Of a stretch of DNA of 13,153 nt, positions 1-7,928 are shown piece by piece (the stretch's first letter is position 1; each line of letters begins with the position of its first letter). The position numbers and the translations under genes were made by a program. Under the pieces are notes generated by a model. It saw only the letters and a program-made list of their open reading frames with translations. It was not told the DNA's origin and did no database searches. The stretch is from Treponema sp. (GTDB lineage Bacteria > Spirochaetota > Spirochaetia > Treponematales > Treponemataceae): the NCBI GenBank assembly GCA_003455655.1, contig DMQP01000200.1, forward strand, positions 1-13,153, given 5' to 3'.

Positions 1-270
1 GCTTACTCATTCGACTGCATTGCGGCAGCGGTTCATTTTTCTTTTAGCGGATATTTTTGTGCTGTGGGGCTTTCTTTTGTCTCCTTTATTCACAATGTTA
101 TTTCCATTTTGCTGGTGCGCATACCCGGTGCTTGGCTTTCTGCAAAGTGGTGGCCGCAAAACTTGTATCCCATGGGACTTGCAGCTCCTTTGGGTTCACT
201 TTTGTCTTCGCTCATTTGTTTGGGAGTATATGCTTGGCTTTTAAGGAGTAAAAAAAATGCGCTATGTTGA
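1..270 (+). CDS. MATE family efflux transporter, C-terminal part (5' end cut by window edge)
   Basis: Frame 1 is open from the first base to the TGA at 268-270 (89 codons), so the start lies outside the window. The visible part is strongly hydrophobic, with about two to three membrane helices, a central LLVRIPGAW stretch and a later GLAAPLGSLL stretch, and it ends in a short basic tail (LLRSKK). The arrangement 'helix, RIP motif, short loop, G-L-A-x-P-x-x-S helix, basic tail' is typical of the last helices of MATE multidrug or metabolite/cation antiporters of the inner membrane. Substrate cannot be inferred from this fragment. The 3' end overlaps the next gene by 14 nt, which suggests co-transcription and translational coupling. 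The family call is by pattern recognition on about a fifth of a normal protein, so another polytopic transporter family is possible. Confidence 0.72.
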   Translation, partial: AYSFDCIAAAVHFSFSGYFCAVGLSFVSFIHNVISILLVRIPGAWLSAKWWPQNLYPMGLAAPLGSLLSSLICLGVYAWLLRSKKNALC

Positions 271-763
271 TTGGGTAAAAAATGCAGAAAAAGCTGATGT
301 AGAAAATTTTTATGTACTCAACTGCGACCAAAAGAAAAAACAGCACTTAGCTTTGCTAAACCTTTGCTTCGGACTAGTACTTTTGGCTTTTCAACTGGGA
401 GCTGGATTTTTAAATCAAAGTTCCTCCCGAACCGCATGGATTTTTTATCCATACATACTTGCTTTTCTTCCTCTTGCATACTTTTTCTTTGGAGCCTGCC
501 ACTTTTTCTTTTGTTCCCCAGCCTTAAGTCAAAAACAGTACAGTGCAAGTTTAAGCCGCTGTAAACATTCTATGCGTGCGCTTTTAGTCCTTTCGGCCTT
601 ACAGATAGTTCTTTCTCTTCTATATGTTCTCTTAAAAAGACAGACTCTTCAGCAAGCTCTCTTTCGTGAACTGCTTTATCTTGCTTTTTTACTGCTTCAA
701 ACAGCAATTACAGTCGCTTATAGCGTATTTTTTAATAAAAATTTAATAAATACCCCTGTTTAA
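257..763 (+). CDS. Small four-helix integral membrane protein of unknown function
   Basis: Not recognised. The ATG at 257 is supported by an AAGGAG Shine-Dalgarno at 243-248, inside the end of the upstream transporter gene (8-nt spacer). The 168-residue product has a charged, probably cytoplasmic N-terminus (residues 1-30, ending in a KKK run), then four hydrophobic segments at about 31-51, 61-86, 107-127 and 138-160. There is no signal peptide. A Cys/Ser/Lys-containing loop lies between helices 2 and 3 (about 87-106, including C86 and C102). Helix 2 is rich in Phe and Tyr. No catalytic motif is visible. The overlap with the MATE gene suggests a functional or at least transcriptional link, perhaps as an accessory membrane subunit, but that is inference. 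No obvious intrinsic terminator follows; the oppA promoter begins just downstream. Confidence 0.75.
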   Translation: MRYVDWVKNAEKADVENFYVLNCDQKKKQHLALLNLCFGLVLLAFQLGAGFLNQSSSRTAWIFYPYILAFLPLAYFFFGACHFFFCSPALSQKQYSASLSRCKHSMRALLVLSALQIVLSLLYVLLKRQTLQQALFRELLYLAFLLLQTAITVAYSVFFNKNLINTPV

Positions 764-766
764 TAC

Positions 767-796
767 TTCACCTAATCCATAAAAAAACACTATAAT
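767..796 (+). promoter_or_regulatory. Sigma70-like promoter of the opp operon
   Basis: A perfect -10 hexamer TATAAT lies at 791-796. A TTCACC at 767-772 matches the -35 consensus at four of six positions, with an 18-nt spacer. The region upstream (730-765) is very AT-rich and could act as an UP element. The predicted start of transcription is around 803, giving a leader of about 38 nt before oppA. This is the only good promoter seen ahead of the five opp genes. Confidence 0.65.
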
Positions 797-840
797 AGAC
801 ACTTAGTTTTATAAGTTCATTAGTTTGGAGGTATAACTAA

Positions 841-3060
841 ATGAAAAAAATCGTAGCATTTTCTTTGAGCGCAGTGCTGGCAGTTATGATGCTAGTTTCT
901 TGCGGCGGAAAATCATCTTCAAAGGACATTATTGTTATTGCTAACAAAGAAGTCAGCGAAAAATTCAGTCCTTTCTTCGAAGAATCAGTTCCTGACAAGC
1001 TTATTGTAGATGCAACTCAGGTTTCTCTTCTTGGCGCAAACCGTAACGGTTCTTTGGTATATAATGGAATTGATGGCGAAACCACATCTTACAATGGAAC
1101 AGATTATAAATATACTGGTCCTGCAACTTTGGTTGTAACAGAAAATAAAGACGGTACTGTTTTCTATGACTATACTATCCGCAAAGACCTTAAGTGTCCC
1201 GATGGAGTAGCCCTTACCGCAGACGATTTAATTTTCTCTCTTTACGTATTTAGCGATCCTACCTATGACGGTTCAGCTTCTATTTTCTCTCTGCCTATTT
1301 TAGGAATGAAAGAATACAGAAGTGGTATGGAATCTCTCTTTACTCTTCTTACAAAAGCAGGTCGCAATAATACCGATTTTACTTACTGGGATGAAGCAAC
1401 ACAGAAAGCATTCTGGGCAGACATTGATCAGGCTGGAGCTAAGTTTGTAAAAGACATTTGTGACTACTGTGTTGATGCAGGCTATGCAAGTGCTTCTGAT
1501 CCTGTAGGAACTATTATGGCAAACTGGGGCTTTGCTGCTGGTGCAGATGCAACTTATGCAGATATCTTTAACATCATGTTCGATGCTTACGAAGGAGACC
1601 TTGTTTCTTTAAGCGATACCGAAAAAGCAAATGCAAGTCTTACTTCACTTATGAACGACTATGCAAGCTACACTAAGGGTGTTAAAACGGGTGACTCAGC
1701 AGACTACATTAAAGGCTTCGAAAAAACAGGTGACTATTCAGTACGCATTACACTCACCGAAGTAAATGCTCCTGCTGCAGATCTTATGAACATTCAGATT
1801 GCTCCTCTGCATTACTACGGAGACAAAGCTCTTTACAACTACGAAGCACATCAGTTTGGATTTAAGAAGGGTGACCTTTCTATTGTTCGCGACAAAACTC
1901 GTGTTCCCTTTGGACCAGGCCCTTACAAATTTGTTTCTTACGAAAATAAAATTGCATACTTTGAAGCAAACCCCTATTTCTACAAGGGAAAACCAAAGAC
2001 AAAGTATTTGCAGTTTAAAGAAACCAACGACGCTGATGATGTTAACGGTGTTCTCCAGGGAACAATTGACATTTCAGAACCCACCGTTTCAAAAGAAAAA
2101 CTGGTTCAGATTGCAAAAGAAAATTCAAATGGCGAAATCCAGGGAGACAAGCTCTTTACTCAGCTTATTGACTACAACGGATACGGCTACATTGGTATTA
2201 ACGCAAAGAATGTAAAAGTTGGTGATGACCGCGCAAGTGAAGCATCAAAGAATTTGCGTAAAGCAATTGCAACTGTTCTCTGTGTATACCGCGATGTTGT
2301 TATTGACTCTTACTACGGAAATGCAGCTTCGGTAATTAACTATCCTATTTCAAACAGCTCTTGGGCTGCTCCTCAGAAATCAGATGCAGACTACCGTGTT
2401 GCTTTCTCAACAGATGTAAATGGTAACCCCATCTACACAGCATCTATGACAGAAGATCAGAAGTATGAAGCAGCCCTTAATGCTGCTCTGGACTTCTTTA
2501 AAGCTGCTGGTTACACTGTTAAAGACGGAAAGTTAGTTGCTGCTCCTGCTGGTGCAAAACTTGCTTACAACCTTCAGATTGCAGGTGACGGTGTTGGTGC
2601 ACATCCTTCCTTCGGTATTGTAACTGCTGCTTCAGAGGCTTTAGCAAAAATTGGCTTTAACTTGGTTATTGAAGATCTTGCTGACTCTTCAAAACTCTGG
2701 GATACAATCAACAGTGGAAACCATGAACTGTGGTGTGCTGCATGGCAAGCTACAATGGATCCCGATATGTATCAGATTTATCACTCAGATGGTGGTTCTG
2801 CATATCACTACGAAATCAAAATGCCCGAACTTGACGAACTGGTTATGGAAGGTCGTTCAAGCACAAACCGTGCATACCGCAAAGCAGTATACAAAGAGGC
2901 ACTTGACTACATCGTAGACTTTGCTGTTGAAGTTCCTGTTTATCAGAGACAGAATGGTTACCTTATCAGCTCAGAACGTGTTGACCTCAAGTCAGTTCCT
3001 GCTGATACAACAACCTATTACAGTTTCTATGACGAACTGTACAATCTTAAGCTTAAATAA
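841..3060 (+). CDS. oppA: Oligopeptide ABC transporter, substrate-binding lipoprotein (OppA-like, SBP family 5)
   Basis: Captures the substrate outside the inner membrane and delivers it to OppBC. Residues 1-20 form a lipoprotein signal peptide (KK, hydrophobic core, lipobox LVSC) with lipidated C21. The SBP_bac_5 fold is visible: the IRKDLKCPDGVALTADDLIF segment (about 113-132), a GPGPYKFVSYE segment (358-368) and the late WQATMDPDMYQIYHSDGG segment (635-652). At 739 residues it is clearly longer than the roughly 540 of E. coli OppA. Much of the excess is an acidic, Asn/Ala/Ser-rich insertion at about 142-290. The start has GGAGG at 827-831 with a 9-nt spacer. It is first in the opp operon and followed by a strong hairpin that may raise its level relative to the permeases. 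Family 5 receptors of anaerobes can also bind oligosaccharides, so the substrate is not certain. Treponema OppA homologues have been reported to be surface-associated in some species. Confidence 0.93.
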   Translation: MKKIVAFSLSAVLAVMMLVSCGGKSSSKDIIVIANKEVSEKFSPFFEESVPDKLIVDATQVSLLGANRNGSLVYNGIDGETTSYNGTDYKYTGPATLVVTENKDGTVFYDYTIRKDLKCPDGVALTADDLIFSLYVFSDPTYDGSASIFSLPILGMKEYRSGMESLFTLLTKAGRNNTDFTYWDEATQKAFWADIDQAGAKFVKDICDYCVDAGYASASDPVGTIMANWGFAAGADATYADIFNIMFDAYEGDLVSLSDTEKANASLTSLMNDYASYTKGVKTGDSADYIKGFEKTGDYSVRITLTEVNAPAADLMNIQIAPLHYYGDKALYNYEAHQFGFKKGDLSIVRDKTRVPFGPGPYKFVSYENKIAYFEANPYFYKGKPKTKYLQFKETNDADDVNGVLQGTIDISEPTVSKEKLVQIAKENSNGEIQGDKLFTQLIDYNGYGYIGINAKNVKVGDDRASEASKNLRKAIATVLCVYRDVVIDSYYGNAASVINYPISNSSWAAPQKSDADYRVAFSTDVNGNPIYTASMTEDQKYEAALNAALDFFKAAGYTVKDGKLVAAPAGAKLAYNLQIAGDGVGAHPSFGIVTAASEALAKIGFNLVIEDLADSSKLWDTINSGNHELWCAAWQATMDPDMYQIYHSDGGSAYHYEIKMPELDELVMEGRSSTNRAYRKAVYKEALDYIVDFAVEVPVYQRQNGYLISSERVDLKSVPADTTTYYSFYDELYNLKLK

Positions 3061-3080
3061 TTAAAAAATTTCTTGTTACG

Positions 3081-3134
3081 AATAAACTGCGGGAAGACTT
3101 GCCTTGAGTCGGGTTTTCCTGCGGTTTATTTTAT
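3081..3134 (+). terminator. Strong oppA-oppB intergenic hairpin (partial terminator or mRNA stabiliser)
   Basis: AATAAACTGCGGGAA (3081-3095) pairs over all 15 positions with TTCCTGCGGTTTATT (3116-3130), with only two G-U wobbles. Within the 20-nt loop, GACT (3096-3099) can pair with AGTC (3107-3110). The T-tract after the stem is short and broken (TTAT), so it looks like a leaky terminator or a 3' RNA-protecting structure, not a full stop. The oppB Shine-Dalgarno follows at once (3135-3139). In binding-protein transporter operons such hairpins commonly give more receptor than permease. Confidence 0.72.
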
Positions 3135-3148
3135 AAGGGTTAAGACAA

Positions 3149-4135
3149 ATGAGAAAATTTATTTTGAGACGTTTGCTTATTTCCATTTTGATTTTGTTCT
3201 TTGTGGCATTGATCATTTATGGAATTATGCGCTGCATGCCAACGAGTTTTATTCAGCAGCGGGCCATGACGCTTGCATCGCGTCCGGGTTCAAAATCGTA
3301 TCAGGAATGGGTCGCTCAATTTACCAGAGACTACGGATTTGATGTGGGAATTATTCAAGGATTTTTCCGCTGGGCATCAAAAGCCATTCGTCTTGATTTT
3401 GGTGAAAGCTGGTATTTTAATCAGCCCGTTACCGAAAAATTTTCAAGCGTTATTTGGTACTCATTTGCCTTAGGCCTTGTTGCTTTTATATTTGAAGTTA
3501 TTATTGCTATTCCCTCTGGAATTGCAGCCGCTCGCAAACAGTATTCTCACACCGATTACACGGTAACAGTTCTTGCGCTTATAGGAATTTCTTTACCAAG
3601 CTTTTTCTTTGCGACTATTCTCAAATGGATTTTTTCGGTAAAACTCAATCTCTTTGATTTATATGGAATCGTTAGCCGCGAGCACATGCAACTTTCTAAA
3701 GCTGGCCAATTCTTCGACATTGCCAAACACTATGTGCTTCCTGTTATAACGCTTACGATTGTTGGTGTTGGTAGCCTCATGCGCTTTACTCGTGCCAACA
3801 TGCTTGAAGTGCTTAACTCTGATTATATTCGTACTGCAAGAGCAAAGGGTGTTCCCGAAAAACAAGTTATTCGTCACCATGCCTTCCGTAATACGCTTAT
3901 TCCCATTGTAACACTTTTAGGCGGAACACTTCCTGGATTGTTCTCTGGTGCAATGATAACAGAAACGCTTTTTCAAATTCCAGGAATAGGGTATACATCA
4001 TACATTGCGGTTCGACAGGGAGACATTCCCTTTGTTATGTTCTATATGGTTTTCAGCGCAATGCTTATTCTGCTGGGTAATCTTATAACTGACATTCTTT
4101 ATGCGGTCATAGATCCGCGGGTTCGTGTAAACTAA
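3149..4135 (+). CDS. oppB: Oligopeptide ABC transporter permease OppB
   Basis: Inner-membrane permease subunit that forms half of the translocation channel with OppC. The 328 residues fit the family (about 300-340). Helix 1 (about 9-27) follows a basic MRKFILRRL start and is followed by an extracytoplasmic region to about 100, which includes the family-typical LDFGESW at 82-88. The BPD_transp_1 domain with about five further helices covers about 100-320. The EAA-type loop that contacts the ATPases is at about 225-252 (DYIRTARAKGVPEKQVIRHH, ending in LIP). The C-terminus DPRVRVN is characteristic. The start has AAGGG at 3135-3139 with a 9-nt spacer, directly after the intergenic hairpin. The gap to oppC is 15 nt. 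Nothing is missing or broken. Confidence 0.95.
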   Translation: MRKFILRRLLISILILFFVALIIYGIMRCMPTSFIQQRAMTLASRPGSKSYQEWVAQFTRDYGFDVGIIQGFFRWASKAIRLDFGESWYFNQPVTEKFSSVIWYSFALGLVAFIFEVIIAIPSGIAAARKQYSHTDYTVTVLALIGISLPSFFFATILKWIFSVKLNLFDLYGIVSREHMQLSKAGQFFDIAKHYVLPVITLTIVGVGSLMRFTRANMLEVLNSDYIRTARAKGVPEKQVIRHHAFRNTLIPIVTLLGGTLPGLFSGAMITETLFQIPGIGYTSYIAVRQGDIPFVMFYMVFSAMLILLGNLITDILYAVIDPRVRVN

Positions 4136-4150
4136 TTGTAGGAAAATGCT

Positions 4151-5689
4151 ATGTCTGAACAAATTGAAGAAAAAAAACTTGACGATGCAACCCGCGTAAA
4201 AGTTATGTCTCCGGGCATGCTGGTTGCAAAACGCTTTTTTAGAAACAAACTTGCCATTGTTGGTTTAGTAATTATTGCGGTAATGTTCCTCTTTGCTTTT
4301 GTGGGTGGACTGCTTATACCTTATTCTCAAACAGATGTGTTCTATACCACAGATGTTCTGAAAAAAGATTTTGCTGGTGGAACATACATTTCAGATTTTG
4401 AATTTATTGCTAAGCCTGATGCAAAAATTCCCAGCGACTTACATGCAAAATTTTTGCGTGCAACTGCTGGTTCAAAAAAGCAGATGGAATTTGAATGTCG
4501 TGACGGAACACAAATTGTTCTTGATTCTCCTAATGCAGAACTGTATGTTGTTTCAAGTCAGCGCAACGAATTGGGCTTTTTCTGTAAGTATTCATTTTCA
4601 ACCTACGACGAAAATACTCTTGTCTCTTATGACTTTATGAAAAACGCTTTACTTGCTCTGTCTTCGAAAGAAAATTCTTTTACTGCAGACGGAACAAAGT
4701 ATCTGCTGTCTCTTTCAGAAAATGATGCCGCTATGGTAAAAAAACAAGATGGCAGTAACTATGCCTATGTTTCAAACTTAAAAATCAACTGTGTTATAAA
4801 CGGCATTTTTATTACTCCAGATTTTAAAGAGGAAGCTGCAAAAGCAATTTCTTCGGGTGCAAGTTCTTTTGACTACACGAATGCTTCAGGACAAACAGAA
4901 ACTTATTTGGTTAGCAATAAAGACGGACAGTACACCATTCAGCGCTACCAGGAAACGCGTGTTATGGACACTTATGCTTCTCCTTCAAAAGCACACTTAG
5001 TAGGCACTGATGCTAACGGAATGGATTTGCTTTCTCGTCTTATGTTTGGTGGACGCATTTCTTTAGTTATTGGATTTATTGTTGTTTTGATTGAACTTTT
5101 TATCGGTGTTATTGTAGGCGGATTTTCTGGCTACTTTGGCGGATGGATTGACACTATCTTAATGCGCATTGTCGACATTATTTACTGTATTCCGTCATTG
5201 CCTCTCTATTTGATTTTAGGTTCTATTATGGACCACATGAAGGCAAGTTCAACTGTTCGTATGGCGGCCTTGTGTTGTGTCTTCGGACTTTTGGGCTGGG
5301 TTGGTATTGCTCGCATTGTTCGTGGTCAGATTCTGTCTTTCCGTGAACAAGAGTTTATGACAGCGGCAGAAGCAACGGGTATAAGCATTCGTCGTCGTGT
5401 CTTTAAGCATCTTATTCCCAACGTAATTCCTCAGCTTGTTGTGTATGCAAGTATGGATATAGGTAATGTTATTCTTGCTGAATCAACGTTAAGCTTCTTG
5501 GGCTTAGGTATTAAGTATCCTTCTGCAAGTTGGGGTAGTATTATAAATGCGGTAACCGATCCTTACATTATGGCAAATTATCCTTTTGTGTGGGTTCCTG
5601 CAGGATTCTTTATTTTGCTTACGGTTTTAGCATTTAACTTTGTGGGCGACGGACTTCGTGATGCCTTCGATCCAAAAATGAAACGGTAG
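4151..5689 (+). CDS. oppC: Oligopeptide ABC transporter permease OppC with large extracytoplasmic insertion
   Basis: Second permease subunit, partner of OppB. Order: cytoplasmic N-terminus (1-33) with the KRFFRNKLAIVG family motif, helix 1 (about 34-56), a very long soluble region (about 60-280), then the family-typical HLVGTDANGMDLLSRLMFGG (282-301) and five helices. The EAA loop EFMTAAEATGISIRRRVFKH is at 401-420, ending in LIPNVIPQL, and the C-terminus contains DGLRDAFDPKMK. The length of 512 compares with about 300 in E. coli; the whole excess lies between helix 1 and helix 2, where there are normally only a few dozen residues. The insertion has alternating beta-like segments and three Cys (116, 145, 214). 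It has no resemblance I can name. The reading frame is continuous and typical in codon use, so this is no frameshift. AGGA at 4140-4143 precedes the ATG by 7 nt. Confidence 0.94.
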   Translation: MSEQIEEKKLDDATRVKVMSPGMLVAKRFFRNKLAIVGLVIIAVMFLFAFVGGLLIPYSQTDVFYTTDVLKKDFAGGTYISDFEFIAKPDAKIPSDLHAKFLRATAGSKKQMEFECRDGTQIVLDSPNAELYVVSSQRNELGFFCKYSFSTYDENTLVSYDFMKNALLALSSKENSFTADGTKYLLSLSENDAAMVKKQDGSNYAYVSNLKINCVINGIFITPDFKEEAAKAISSGASSFDYTNASGQTETYLVSNKDGQYTIQRYQETRVMDTYASPSKAHLVGTDANGMDLLSRLMFGGRISLVIGFIVVLIELFIGVIVGGFSGYFGGWIDTILMRIVDIIYCIPSLPLYLILGSIMDHMKASSTVRMAALCCVFGLLGWVGIARIVRGQILSFREQEFMTAAEATGISIRRRVFKHLIPNVIPQLVVYASMDIGNVILAESTLSFLGLGIKYPSASWGSIINAVTDPYIMANYPFVWVPAGFFILLTVLAFNFVGDGLRDAFDPKMKR

Positions 5690-5698
5690 GGTATAGCT

Positions 5699-6853
5699 AT
5701 GGCTTTGTTTAAGAAAAACGATAATTACATCTCAGCAAAAGAATCTCGCCGTATTTCAAAAGAAAACAGAAGAATTACCTCAGAGATTGAAAAAAGACGC
5801 AACCGCAAATTTATTCCCGAAAGTGAATATGTTACCAAAATGAGAGACAGTGCAAACTGTGTTGAATTTGATAATGTGCATACATACTTTTTTACAGACA
5901 TTGGAACGGTAAAGTCTGTAGATGGAGTTTCTTTTGATGTTCCTCAGGGAAAAACGGTTGGCATTGTAGGAGAATCTGGTTGTGGTAAATCGGTTACCAG
6001 TCTTTCTCTAATGCAGTTAGTGCAGCGTCCTACCGGTCAAACAGTTGAAGGAGAAATCCGTTTTAACACTGGAGATGTTGCTTACAATGTAGTTAACACT
6101 CCCACAAGCATTATGCAAAAATTGCGCGGAAGTTATATGTCTATGATTTTTCAGGAACCTATGACTTCTCTTAACCCAGTGCTTCGAATTGGTGAACAAG
6201 TAGATGAAGTTATTATTCTTCATAATCCCACCATGTCTAAAGAAGAAGTAAAAGAGCGCACTCTTGAAATGTTTGAAAAAGTTGGCATTGCAAATAAAGA
6301 AGGTGTGTACCGCATGTATCCCCACGAACTTTCTGGTGGAATGCGTCAGCGTGTTATGATTGCTATGGCTTTAGCTTGTAACCCTCGTCTTATTATTGCA
6401 GACGAACCAACAACGGCACTTGATGTTACTATTCAAGCACAGATTCTCGATTTGCTGCGTAATCTCAAAGACAAAATTAATAGTTCTATCATGCTTATAA
6501 CACATGACTTAGGTGTTGTTGCAGAAATGGCAGATTATGTTGTGGTTATGTATGCAGGTAGAGTTGTAGAAAAGGGTACTGTTCAGGAAATATTTAAAGA
6601 TCCGCGACATCCTTATACCATTGGTCTTATGAACTCAAAACCTGTTGTAGGAAAGCATGTGTCTAAACTGTACAGTATTCCAGGCAATGTTCCTAACCCC
6701 ATAGAAATGCCCAACTACTGTTATTTCCGCGACCGTTGTGAAATGTGTGTAGCAGCTTGCGAAAAAGACTATCCTCATGAGTATCAGATTTCTCCGACCC
6801 ACGTGGTAAGCTGTTACCGTTGCGAAAGTATGCAGCAGGGAGGTGCACAATGA
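5699..6853 (+). CDS. oppD: Oligopeptide ABC transporter ATPase OppD
   Basis: Cytoplasmic ATPase that powers OppBC together with OppF. Walker A GESGCGKS is at 91-98, the Q-loop at Q152 (FQEPMTSLNP), the signature LSGGMRQR at 211-218, Walker B LIIADEP at 231-237, and the H-loop His at 269. The C-terminal oligopeptide extension is present (HPYTIGL at 304-310) with a cysteine cluster C341, C347, C350, C354 plus C372 and C375; such clusters bind an Fe-S cluster in some DppD/OppD proteins. The odd part is a highly charged N-terminal extension of about 50 residues, rich in Lys/Arg/Glu and probably helical, ahead of the ABC domain. The start is fixed by AGGG at 5688-5691, partly inside the oppC stop codon, with a 7-nt spacer. 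It overlaps oppF by 4 nt (ATGA). Confidence 0.95.
   Translation: MALFKKNDNYISAKESRRISKENRRITSEIEKRRNRKFIPESEYVTKMRDSANCVEFDNVHTYFFTDIGTVKSVDGVSFDVPQGKTVGIVGESGCGKSVTSLSLMQLVQRPTGQTVEGEIRFNTGDVAYNVVNTPTSIMQKLRGSYMSMIFQEPMTSLNPVLRIGEQVDEVIILHNPTMSKEEVKERTLEMFEKVGIANKEGVYRMYPHELSGGMRQRVMIAMALACNPRLIIADEPTTALDVTIQAQILDLLRNLKDKINSSIMLITHDLGVVAEMADYVVVMYAGRVVEKGTVQEIFKDPRHPYTIGLMNSKPVVGKHVSKLYSIPGNVPNPIEMPNYCYFRDRCEMCVAACEKDYPHEYQISPTHVVSCYRCESMQQGGAQ
6838..6843 (+). promoter_or_regulatory. Shine-Dalgarno that fixes the oppF start at 6850
   Basis: GGGAGG lies 6 nt before the ATG at 6850-6852, which overlaps the oppD stop as ATGA. The open frame also has an ATG at 6820, but that one lies deep in oppD without a good ribosome site and would add ten residues absent from family members. 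Confidence 0.8.
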
Positions 6854-7845
6854 GCACGTACATTACCGACTTAGATAAGAGAGACAACATTCTTGAAGTT
6901 TCACACTTAAAAAAATATTTTCCCATCAAGGGTGGATTTTTTGGTGGCGTTACCAATTATGTAAAAGCTGTTGATGATGTTTCCTTTAACATTAAGCGGG
7001 GAACTACAATGGGCTTAGTAGGAGAGTCAGGTTGTGGTAAGTCAACAACAGGCCGTTCTATTTTGCGCCTTATTGGTAAAACGTCTGGAGATGTAATTTT
7101 TAACGGTAAAGATGTCTATGCCGCTGGCAAAAAAGAATTGCGCGACCTTCGTACCAAAATGCAAATTATTTTCCAAGACCCATATTCTTCACTGTCTCCT
7201 CGTATGCCTGTTGGAGAAATAATTGGTGAAGCGGTAAGAGAACACGGTATTGTAAAACCCGAAGAGTATAACGATTATCTTTCAAAAATTATGGCCGACT
7301 GCGGACTTATGGAATATTACAAAGACCGCTATCCCCATGAATTTTCGGGAGGACAGAGACAGCGTATTTGTATTGCTCGTGCACTTGCCCTTAACCCAGA
7401 GTTTATTGTTTGTGACGAACCTGTTTCAGCACTTGATGTTTCTATTCAAGCTCAGATTATTAACCTCTTGTGGGAATTGCAGGAAAAACGTAAACTAACA
7501 TATCTGTTCATTTCCCATGACCTTTCTGTTGTTGAACATATTTCTGATACCGTTGGTGTTATGTATTTGGGCGGACTGGTAGAAACGGGCGTTACTAACG
7601 ACATCTTTGAAAACCCCTTGCATCCGTACACGCAGGCTTTGTTTAGTGCAATCCCCATGCCGGATCCCGATGTCAAAAGAGAGCGCATTATCTTACAGGG
7701 CGATATTCCTTCACCGGCGAATCCCCCGAAAGGATGTAAGTTCCACACCCGTTGCAGTAGATGCATGCAAAAGTGTAAAGAAATAGAACCAGCTGTTAAG
7801 GATATGGGAAATGGTCACTTTGTTAAGTGCCACTTATATGAGTGA
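6850..7845 (+). CDS. oppF: Oligopeptide ABC transporter ATPase OppF
   Basis: Second cytoplasmic ATPase of the importer; forms the nucleotide-binding heterodimer with OppD. The product has 331 residues, a normal length for the family. The early [11 protein letters not shown] (19-29) is typical of OppF. Walker [10 protein letters not shown] is at 58-66, the Q-loop at Q109 ([12 protein letters not shown]), the signature FSGGQRQR at 165-172, Walker B FIVCDEP at 185-191, and the H-loop His at 223. The C-terminal oligopeptide region has [12 protein letters not shown] (258-269) and a cysteine set C296, C302, C305, C309 and C327, parallel to that in OppD. All catalytic elements are intact. It is the last gene of the opp operon; a 93-nt gap with two inverted repeats follows. 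Confidence 0.95.
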   Translation: MSTYITDLDKRDNILEVSHLKKYFPIKGGFFGGVTNYVKAVDDVSFNIKRGTTMGLVGESGCGKSTTGRSILRLIGKTSGDVIFNGKDVYAAGKKELRDLRTKMQIIFQDPYSSLSPRMPVGEIIGEAVREHGIVKPEEYNDYLSKIMADCGLMEYYKDRYPHEFSGGQRQRICIARALALNPEFIVCDEPVSALDVSIQAQIINLLWELQEKRKLTYLFISHDLSVVEHISDTVGVMYLGGLVETGVTNDIFENPLHPYTQALFSAIPMPDPDVKRERIILQGDIPSPANPPKGCKFHTRCSRCMQKCKEIEPAVKDMGNGHFVKCHLYE

Positions 7846-7849
7846 AATG

Positions 7850-7928
7850 CAAATTACTTTTTTGTAATTTGTTTCTAACTGTGAAAATGCCATGTTTAAA
7901 AGCGCTCAATGTAGGGCTTTAAACTTTT
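7850..7928 (+). terminator. Two inverted repeats between opp operon and STAS gene; weak terminator or regulatory structure
   Basis: First repeat: CAAATTAC (7850-7857) and GTAATTTG (7864-7871) around a TTTTTT loop, an AT-rich 8-bp stem. Second repeat: GTTTAAAAGC (7894-7903) and GCTTTAAAC (7916-7924), nine pairs with one bulged A, followed by TTTT (7925-7928). The second could terminate opp transcription weakly. Because the STAS Shine-Dalgarno AGGAGG (7929-7934) begins right behind it, the structure could also affect translation. I saw no convincing promoter in the gap, so read-through from opp remains possible. Confidence 0.45.

Noticed and set aside
1799..2917. Additional + strand open frames within oppA
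   Set aside because: Out-of-frame shadows of a continuous, motif-bearing oppA gene.
4331..4990. Frameshift or gene fusion as the cause of the long OppC
   Set aside because: The frame is uninterrupted, codon use matches the flanks and helix 1 is correctly placed; a genuine insertion domain is more likely.
6820..6849. ATG at 6820 as the oppF start
   Set aside because: It lies inside oppD without a clear ribosome site; ATG 6850 has GGGAGG and the usual ATGA overlap.
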